From Fimimonas sp963619835 (GTDB lineage: Bacteria; Bacillota; Clostridia; Christensenellales; CAG-314): a DNA stretch of 8,933 nt. The DNA lies in contig CAVEYD010000040.1 in the NCBI GenBank assembly GCA_963619835.1, positions 1 through 8,933 of the forward strand, written 5' to 3'. Below the pieces are notes generated by a model. It was not told the origin of the DNA, did no database searches, and saw nothing but the letters and a program-made list of their open reading frames with translations. Position numbers and translations under genes: made by a program. Positions 1 to 4,620 of the stretch are shown piece by piece (position 1 is the stretch's first letter; the number at the start of each line of letters is the position of its first letter).

Positions 1-621
1 TAGACATAACGCCATAAAAAGTATTACGGCGAGTGAGAATCTGTCCGAATGAACGTCAGGCATCTTTTCGCCCCTGACGATTTCAGGTGCCATATACCGC
101 ATTTTACCTAGTATGCCGAGATTCTTTTTGTCTGCCGTTACATTGTCATTGTCGCAGATAAGCAGGTCTCCCGTGTCCGGATCCATAAAAAATGAGCCGT
201 CGTTTAAGTCTTGATAGGAATATCCCATCTCGTGCAATTTCTTAAATGCCGTACAAAGTTTGATGCACCATTTGAGCATTATCGCTCTTGACTTGAACGG
301 GTGCTTGCCCGTAAGATACGAAATGAACGAAACATAATTTTTAGGACGCAAATCCATTAAATAACCTATTTTGCCGTCGTCGAAATCCAATAGAAGTTTC
401 GGCCAAAGGAAGTCCTCCGAGGGACTGCCTTTTTCAATATTGTTTTTTAGGTTATATCTAAAATCCGCGCTAACATCACTTTTGTATACCTTCAATGCGC
501 ATTGTTTACCTTGATAATCTACAAGATAAACATCTCCTTGACCGCCACTTCCGAGCAAATCAAGTACTGTTATGGTCTCATTTTCGTCTAAAGTTATTTT
601 ATCGTTCTTGTTAAACTTCAT
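1..621 (-). CDS. Hanks-type Ser/Thr protein kinase, N-terminal 207 residues (partial, runs off left edge)
   Basis: The reading frame is open from an ATG at 621 to the window edge. A GGAGG box lies 7 bases upstream of the ATG. Kinase landmarks appear in order: a glycine loop GSGGQGDVYLV at residues 24-34, the VAIK-type lysine in ALKVYK (K44), a catalytic loop YQDLNDGSFF (136-145), a metal-binding loop ICDNDNV (155-161), MAPE (177-180), and the F-helix motif HSDRFSLAV (191-199). It would phosphorylate proteins on Ser/Thr using ATP in the cytoplasm. Two positions are atypical: HRD is replaced by YQD and DFG by DND, and the usual catalytic-loop Asn aligns with Ser143. The catalytic Asp138, Lys44 and Asp157 are kept, so activity is plausible. 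From memory, kinases with this CDNDNV loop occur in bacterial kinase/PP2C/vWA clusters, but no phosphatase or vWA gene is in view. The C-terminal half is missing, so other domains cannot be judged. Confidence 0.88.
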   Translation of the reverse strand, partial: MKFNKNDKITLDENETITVLDLLGSGGQGDVYLVDYQGKQCALKVYKSDVSADFRYNLKNNIEKGSPSEDFLWPKLLLDFDDGKIGYLMDLRPKNYVSFISYLTGKHPFKSRAIMLKWCIKLCTAFKKLHEMGYSYQDLNDGSFFMDPDTGDLLICDNDNVTADKKNLGILGKMRYMAPEIVRGEKMPDVHSDRFSLAVILFMALCL

Positions 622-650
622 TCTATGGCCTCCGTCGACATTATTCTAAA

Positions 651-761
651 TCACATTACACATACTCTTTCTTGCAACTCTTCTTTTGTAATAGAATAGT
701 AATTTGCCATAATCGTTTCAATTGCATCGTCGAATTCGCTAATGGTTTTGAATCTTTGCAT
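651..761 (-). CDS. small hypothetical protein, 36 aa
   Basis: The ATG at 761 is preceded by an AGGAG box with a 6-base spacer, which is why I chose it over the longer open frame that extends upstream to 914. That longer frame has only a GTG start with no ribosome binding site. The product is a short acidic, probably helical peptide beginning MQRFKTISEFDDAIETI and ending RVCVM. It lies 29 bases upstream of the kinase and is probably co-transcribed with it. The family is not recognised. It could be a regulator or docking peptide for the kinase, but nothing in the sequence shows this. An alternative start at 848, behind a GGAGG 13 bases upstream, would give 65 residues with a Gln/Asn-rich front. 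Confidence 0.45.
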   Translation of the reverse strand: MQRFKTISEFDDAIETIMANYYSITKEELQERVCVM

Positions 762-822
762 ATAATTCTCCTGCTTGGGTTGTAAATTTTGATTAGAATT
801 AGTTGACTTCTCTACGTAATTA

Positions 823-954
823 CTATTTTGTTCTTTGGACATTTGCATCGCTACGCTTTTTCCTCCATGTTCCAAGTTTTGTTCTTGTTCTGTTTTTACC
901 TGCCGTCGGGCCACTTTTGACTATCGGCCCATGTGTAGATTTTGGACTAAGCAT
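823..954 (-). CDS. small basic protein, 43 aa
   Basis: An ATG at 954 sits six bases after a strong AAAGGAG box, and the frame ends in tandem stops (TAG then TAA, 825-820). Both support a real, short gene. The product is very basic and Thr/Ser-rich: it opens MLSPKSTHGPIVKSGPTAG and contains RTRTKLGTWRKKR. There is no transmembrane segment and no cysteine. Such a sequence suits a nucleic-acid-binding or disordered peptide, or a phosphorylation target of the kinase downstream, but this is inference from composition only. Its start overlaps the end of the preceding mini-ORF, which it resembles. The family is not named here. Confidence 0.45.
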   Translation of the reverse strand: MLSPKSTHGPIVKSGPTAGKNRTRTKLGTWRKKRSDANVQRTK

Positions 955-1046
955 TTTCGTCTCCTTTGATTTTGTTCTGGTTTTATCTCGGCAAACGCTG
1001 TTCCGCATTTATCTAGTAGAACGGCTATAAATTTTGGCTTGTGCAT
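921..1046 (-). CDS. mini-ORF, 41 aa, likely diverged tandem copy of the next ORF
   Basis: An ATG at 1046 follows GTGAGACTAAA, a weaker ribosome-binding context than that of the ORF at 954. The product begins MHKPKFIAVLLDKCGTA and ends with a basic run containing QRRRK. Its start region matches the 954 ORF both in DNA (GAGAC, one variable base, AAAATGC, then CCAAAAT) and in protein: PK, then a DKCGTA versus VKSGPTA segment, then RRRK versus RKKR. It ends in TAG at 921, overlapping the next ORF by 34 bases. The same frame is open again after this stop as far as 651, so it could also be the front of a broken longer gene. Expression is uncertain. Confidence 0.3.
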   Translation of the reverse strand: MHKPKFIAVLLDKCGTAFAEIKPEQNQRRRKCLVQNLHMGR

Positions 1047-1158
1047 TTTAGTCTCACTTTACTTCTTTATTGTCTTGCAAGCCCCCTTCTTACAAAAACA
1101 ATTCTAAAGCACATTGCTACATTATTTATGCAACAATTACAAAATAATATTTTTAATA

Positions 1159-1199
1159 AAAAACGGACTTTAAAGTTTTTACTTCAAAAGTCCGTTTTT
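1159..1199 (-). terminator. Rho-independent terminator after the AAA+/membrane-protein operon
   Basis: A long dyad pairs AAAAACGGACTTT with AAAGTCCGTTTTT around a short A/T-rich loop. T-tracts flank it on both sides, so it could work in either direction. It begins 15 bases beyond the stop codon of the 59-residue membrane protein and ends that minus-strand transcript. It separates the transcript from the kinase group that starts near 1046. Confidence 0.85.
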
Positions 1200-1214
1200 C
1201 GTTCTTACGACATT

Positions 1215-1566
1215 TTAAAAGGTGCCAAAATAAGTTAAAAGCATGCAAATTTCGCCGATCAAACTGCCGATAGCGATAATCGCAAACATCATGCCATAAA
1301 AACCTCTAAGGTTAGTGGGCTTTCCGACCCGTCTAGGGCCTACAACCAAAACAGCACCAAACATTTTTTATAATTCTTTTGAGTTTTTTTCCGCGTGTCG
1401 TTTAATACACATATAGCCCTCTCTACATNNNNNNNNNNCCGATAGCGATAATCGCAAACATCATGCCATAAAAACCTCTAAGGTTAGTGGGCGTCTTCGC
1501 AATACAGACAATAGTGCTAACAACTGCAAATACAATTAATAAAATTCCGATTATTAAATATAACAT
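1215..1566 (-). CDS. small two-helix membrane protein, 59 aa, split by scaffold gap
   Basis: An ATG at 1566 directly abuts the stop codon of the FtsH-like gene, so translation is probably coupled; an AGAAAGG box lies inside the end of that gene. The front half reads hydrophobically (MLYLIIGILLIVFAVVSTIV) through a loop PTNLRGFYG and into a second hydrophobic helix, then meets the run of Ns. The same 54-bp segment reappears at 1267-1320 and continues in frame (GSLIGEICMLLTYFGTF) to a TAA at 1215-1217. Collapsing one 54-bp copy and the sequence between gives exactly 59 codons with two membrane helices (about 3-23 and 34-57). The intact gene is therefore very likely, and the interruption is an assembly or variant artefact. 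A role as membrane anchor or partner for the neighbouring soluble AAA+ peptidase is inference from position only. Confidence 0.7.
1267..1320. repeat. 54-bp direct repeat, left copy
   Basis: Identical, base for base, to 1439-1492 on the other side of the N run. It lies within the membrane-protein reading frame. The exact identity and the position beside the gap suggest a scaffolding overlap that was not collapsed. Confidence 0.95.
1320..1428 (-). pseudogene. decayed N-terminal fragment of a DUF4143-type ATPase
   Basis: This stretch aligns with 8535-8643, the start and ribosome-binding region of the intact ATPase, with about 13 differences in 108 bases counted by eye. Translated, it reads MCIKRHAEKNSKEL, then a TAA stop, then KMFGAVLVVGPRRVGK, which carries a Walker A start. 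At GK it switches in frame to PTNLRGFYG of the membrane protein, at a short shared CCACTA-like sequence. The internal stop and the loss of the rest of the gene mark it as a remnant, unless the whole junction is a chimeric assembly. Because it differs from the copy at 8535-8643, it comes from another paralog or strain and is not a mis-copied read of that gene. Confidence 0.75.
1429..1438. other. scaffold gap (ten Ns)
   Basis: Ten Ns join two contigs. The true distance is unknown and may be negative, because the flanks share an identical 54-bp sequence. Confidence 0.98.
1439..1492. repeat. 54-bp direct repeat, right copy
   Basis: Exact duplicate of 1267-1320. In this copy the sequence continues correctly into the N-terminal half of the membrane protein gene and the FtsH-like gene. 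Confidence 0.95.
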
Positions 1567-2928
1567 TTACTTTACCTTTCTTTTGTTTGTATTTTCAATA
1601 ATATCGACAATTTCGCGATTAGACAACTCCCTTTTTTCAACAAGTTTTGTTGCAAGAAGCTCTATTACATCTTTGTGATTGTTTAACAATTGTTCGACGT
1701 CCATTTGAGCTTTGTTTGTGATTTCAACTATTTTTGCAGCCCTTTTTTCTGTGAAAGTTTTGGAATAACGTTCAGAATTATATGCATCGTCGTTTACAAC
1801 AAACGATATATACTCCATGCCGTAAAAACCTTCGTCCAACATGTTAGTAACTGTTTCAAAGATTTTGTCTATGTCTGACTTGTTTCCGCAAGTCATTGTT
1901 CCGGTCATAACTCGAACTGCAGTCATGCCGGAGAGAGCAATTTTTAGCACACCTTCATAGTATCTTTCGTCTTTAGTTATGTTGTCGTCACCTGTTACGT
2001 TAGTTGCTCCGGCCGAACTTCCTTGAGGAATTATCGAAACACAATGAAGATTTTCCGGCTGAACAAAATAGCACATCAATGCATGTCCTATTTCGTGATA
2101 AGCAACAAGCTTTGATTGCTCGTTAGACTTAATATTCTCTTTGGGAATATCACAAAAGATAATTCTGTTTAGTGCAGCGGTAAAATCGGATAGCTGTAAT
2201 GCTTTTGCACCTTTGTGAACTAAAGATATCTTCGCTTCATTGACCATACATTCAATTTCAGCACAAGACATGTCGGCTGTCATTTTTACTAAATCGTCCA
2301 ACAACACGTTATCGTCAAGAGACGAACCTTTTAGAAAATGTTTAATAATTGCCCTTCTGTCGTCCTCTTTCGGCAACGAAAACCATACTTGACGGTCAAA
2401 TCTGCCTGCCCTTAGAAGAGCCTCATCCAAGTAGTTTCTTTTGTTCCCCGTTGCTATAACAATAACATCGTCATGGTCTTTTATTCCGTCTAATTCGTGT
2501 AACAGTATTTTTTGATTTTTTAGATTGTCGGGCATCTCGTAAGCATACTTCCTATAGCCGGCAAACTTGTCCATTTCGTCTATAAAGACGATGCATTTGC
2601 CTATTTGCTTTGCTTCCTCGAACCCTCTTACAATGTCCTCCTCGATGCCTACTTTACGCCGTATTGCATCGGAAGAGCTGATCTCTATAATTGGATAACC
2701 TACATACTCGGCAATGTCCTTGACAAGTCTGGTTTTGCCCATTCCTGGAGCGCCATAGAAGAACCAGCCTCTCGGACAATATGCACCGACTTTTTTGTAT
2801 GCGTCTTTTCTTTGAATCATGTCGATTATTTGTGCTCCCTCGGCACGAACTTTGTCGTAGCCTGCTATATGAGGGAACATAACTTGCCATTTTTCTTGGT
2901 TACTACTTACAGATTGAATATTTGTCAC
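1567..2928 (-). CDS. soluble FtsH-like AAA+ zinc metallopeptidase, 453 aa
   Basis: ATP-dependent protease of the FtsH/M41 type, predicted cytosolic. The start is a GTG at 2928 with AGGAGA ten bases upstream. Domains in order: a short leader; an AAA+ core with Walker A GAPGMGKT (59-66), Walker B IVFIDEMD (113-120), sensor-1 Asn in ATGNK (162) and an RAGRFDR arginine region (173-179); a lid with SCAEIECMVNEA; then an M41 peptidase with AYHEIGHAL, the zinc motif HEIGH at 278-282, and a downstream CGNKSDID whose Asp352 fits the third zinc ligand. It lacks the N-terminal membrane helices of FtsH and is shorter than the usual 600-plus residues. The pore-loop aromatic of FtsH (FVG) appears replaced by RKVG. 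It lies 36 bases after the Vps4-like gene and abuts the membrane-protein gene, so the three probably form one operon. Confidence 0.9.
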   Translation of the reverse strand: MTNIQSVSSNQEKWQVMFPHIAGYDKVRAEGAQIIDMIQRKDAYKKVGAYCPRGWFFYGAPGMGKTRLVKDIAEYVGYPIIEISSSDAIRRKVGIEEDIVRGFEEAKQIGKCIVFIDEMDKFAGYRKYAYEMPDNLKNQKILLHELDGIKDHDDVIVIATGNKRNYLDEALLRAGRFDRQVWFSLPKEDDRRAIIKHFLKGSSLDDNVLLDDLVKMTADMSCAEIECMVNEAKISLVHKGAKALQLSDFTAALNRIIFCDIPKENIKSNEQSKLVAYHEIGHALMCYFVQPENLHCVSIIPQGSSAGATNVTGDDNITKDERYYEGVLKIALSGMTAVRVMTGTMTCGNKSDIDKIFETVTNMLDEGFYGMEYISFVVNDDAYNSERYSKTFTEKRAAKIVEITNKAQMDVEQLLNNHKDVIELLATKLVEKRELSNREIVDIIENTNKRKVK

Positions 2929-2964
2929 TGTAAAATTTTCTCCTATTACTTTAAGTACTTTGAA

Positions 2965-4107
2965 TTAGTTAAGTGAGTTGTATTCTCTTTCCCAATTTTC
3001 CATCTCTTTTCGGTCTACTTCTAAGACGGAACTTTTGATTGTGGTAAATGCTCTTTCAAAATCGTCGTTGTGCAAAACTTTTTCCGCCAATTCGCCTTTG
3101 AGTATTCGTTTGATTGCGTTCTCCTTTGCTTTTTCGCACAGATAGTCCATATCAGCTCCGTTGTAACCCTTGGTTCGCTCGACAAAAGACTGTATATCTA
3201 TTCCTTCGTTTGGCACTCCGGCTAATCTGGACTCTATCATTTGTCTACGGGCTGTATCGCACGGCAACGGAACATAAATTTTTTCATCGAATCTGCCGGG
3301 ACGCAAAAATGCTCCGTCAAGTCGCCATGGTTTGTTGGTTGCACCTATAACAAGAATTCTGTTACGCTCTTCGCTAGCACCGACTCCTTGCATTTGTGTT
3401 AGGAATTCCGGCACAGAGCGTTCCATTGCACTATTTTCCCTTCTGTTTGAGCCGTAAGCTTCTATTTCGTCGAAGAAGATAACAGCGTTCTCGGCTTCTC
3501 TGGCGGCCTCAAAAATGCCTCTTATGTTCTGTTCGGTCTCTCCAAACCATTTTGAGCCCAAGTCCGAACACTTGACGGGGAAAAATGTTGCGTTTGTTTC
3601 GTGAGCAATCGCTTCTGCGATCAATGTCTTTCCTGTTCCGGGTAGGCCATATAGCAATATTCCTCCACCGGAACGCTTTTTGAACGTGTCGTAAATATCT
3701 GAATGAGTTCGTGGATAGATTACCTTGTACATTACGGTCTCTTTAACATCTTCTAGTCCCGCAATGTCGTCGAATGTTGTATTCGGCACGTCGTTTGATG
3801 CAAATCTACAAAAATAGTCATTCTCCTTTTTGGAATTTACATCGTTTCCCGATGCCTTTAGTTTTTGTTTTCTTTTTTCCGTAACAATTTTTTGCTCTAA
3901 GGTGTCAATCTCACCCAAAAGATCGACCAACCAATCTTGAGTATAGGCTTTTTCATCGCCTTCTATTTTGTCCGCTAACACATTAAGGTATATTGTGGAC
4001 TGTTCTAAATACCTTTTGGCTGCATCGTTTTTGCCTTGTGAAAGTGCAATAAGTGCTTTTGAAAAATTTCTGTCGTATTCGTACTTAAAATTTGCTAAAT
4101 TCGGCAT
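2965..4107 (-). CDS. Vps4/katanin-like AAA+ ATPase with MIT-like N-terminal domain, 380 aa
   Basis: The ATG at 4107 has AGGAG seven bases upstream. Residues 10-75 form a helical segment whose pattern (ALSQGKNDAAKRYLEQSTIY, then a second stretch beginning GDEKAY) resembles the three-helix MIT domain of Vps4 and spastin. A charged linker runs from about 76 to 108. The AAA+ core follows: DDIAGLEDVKE (113-123), Walker A GLPGTGKT (154-161), pore loop SKWFGE (185-190), Walker B VIFFDEIE (209-216), MQGVG, sensor-1 in GATNKPW (Asn258), and RPGRFD (269-274), which supplies arginine fingers. The family remodels or disassembles protein polymers and complexes by threading them through a hexamer pore. The catalytic set looks complete. 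It sits between the 117-residue protein and the FtsH-like peptidase, suggesting an unfoldase partner for that peptidase or a remodeller of the polymerase complex. Its real substrate is unknown. Confidence 0.92.
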   Translation of the reverse strand: MPNLANFKYEYDRNFSKALIALSQGKNDAAKRYLEQSTIYLNVLADKIEGDEKAYTQDWLVDLLGEIDTLEQKIVTEKRKQKLKASGNDVNSKKENDYFCRFASNDVPNTTFDDIAGLEDVKETVMYKVIYPRTHSDIYDTFKKRSGGGILLYGLPGTGKTLIAEAIAHETNATFFPVKCSDLGSKWFGETEQNIRGIFEAAREAENAVIFFDEIEAYGSNRRENSAMERSVPEFLTQMQGVGASEERNRILVIGATNKPWRLDGAFLRPGRFDEKIYVPLPCDTARRQMIESRLAGVPNEGIDIQSFVERTKGYNGADMDYLCEKAKENAIKRILKGELAEKVLHNDDFERAFTTIKSSVLEVDRKEMENWEREYNSLN

Positions 4108-4139
4108 TAAGTTTCTCCTAAATGATTAAATGCAATTAA

Positions 4140-4493
4140 CTAACAAACAACATCAAGAAAATTTTCTTCAAATAAATTTAGTGACTCCCTCCTGTCTGCA
4201 ATTTTGTCGTAACGCATTGATTTGCGTTTTTGTCTTTTATCGAAAATTACTACATCGTACTCCTTTTCGATATACTTCAAATATAAAGGAATTTTCTCCG
4301 CCGTCCTCCTTACAGCGGTATTCACATTTTTACACGCATTTGCAAGGTCGTCAATTTGCTTTCCGTTAGAAAAGAAATCTTTAACGCCTACATAATACTT
4401 TTGCTGAAACAAAAAATATGATTTTGCTCCGATTTTGACATAAAAGGACTGTATTCCTTTTGCCGTTGTCTTACAATAAATCTTTTTGTTCAT
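4140..4493 (-). CDS. conserved-looking basic protein of unknown function, 117 aa
   Basis: The frame is open further upstream to an ATG at 4538, but I place the start at 4493. A near-perfect AAGGAGG box ends six bases before it, and no comparable site precedes 4538. The product begins MNKKIYCKTTAKGIQSFYVK. A Tyr/Phe-rich, probably beta-stranded segment follows (residues 12-44), then a helical and very basic middle (50-100) and an acidic tail ending in Cys. There is no signal peptide or membrane helix. It opens the AAA+ operon, 32 bases before the Vps4-like gene. I do not recognise the family. A small nucleic-acid-binding or adaptor role would suit its charge, but this is inference. Confidence 0.75.
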   Translation of the reverse strand: MNKKIYCKTTAKGIQSFYVKIGAKSYFLFQQKYYVGVKDFFSNGKQIDDLANACKNVNTAVRRTAEKIPLYLKYIEKEYDVVIFDKRQKRKSMRYDKIADRRESLNLFEENFLDVVC

Positions 4494-4499
4494 GTGAGA

Positions 4500-4506
4500 C
4501 CTCCTT
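4500..4506 (-). promoter_or_regulatory. ribosome binding site AAGGAGG that fixes the 4493 start
   Basis: A full-length anti-16S match read on the minus strand, six bases before the ATG at 4493. It decides between the 117- and 132-residue versions of the protein. Confidence 0.85.
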
Positions 4507-4544
4507 GTATTTACCCAACATTGTTCGTGGGATATCATATCAAG

Positions 4545-4586
4545 AACTACTCAAAAAGAAAATCCCTTATACTACGTATAAGGGAT
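4545..4586 (-). terminator. hairpin terminator or attenuator after the polymerase gene
   Basis: An 11-bp perfect stem (ATCCCTTATAC and its complement, 4562-4572 with 4576-4586) closes a three-base loop. On the minus strand it is followed by TTTTCTTTTT. It starts about 35 bases past the polymerase stop codon. The stem is A/T-rich, so some read-through into the 117-residue gene is possible. I found no convincing promoter between this hairpin and 4493. Confidence 0.75.
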
Positions 4587-4620
4587 AATTTAAATTTCTT
4601 TATTTTTTTATCGTTTTTAA

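Noticed and set aside
762..914. Longer GTG-started version of the 36-residue ORF
   Set aside because: The GTG follows an in-frame TAG closely and has no ribosome binding site. The Gln/Asn-rich extension overlaps the better-supported 43-residue ORF.
1101..1106. TAGAAT as a -10 box for the kinase group
   Set aside because: A good -10 hexamer, but no acceptable -35 box at 16-18 bases. The group surely needs a promoter between the terminator and 1046, but I cannot place it.
4494..4538. Upstream ATG extension of the 117-residue protein
   Set aside because: No ribosome binding site precedes it, while a near-perfect one precedes the ATG at 4493.
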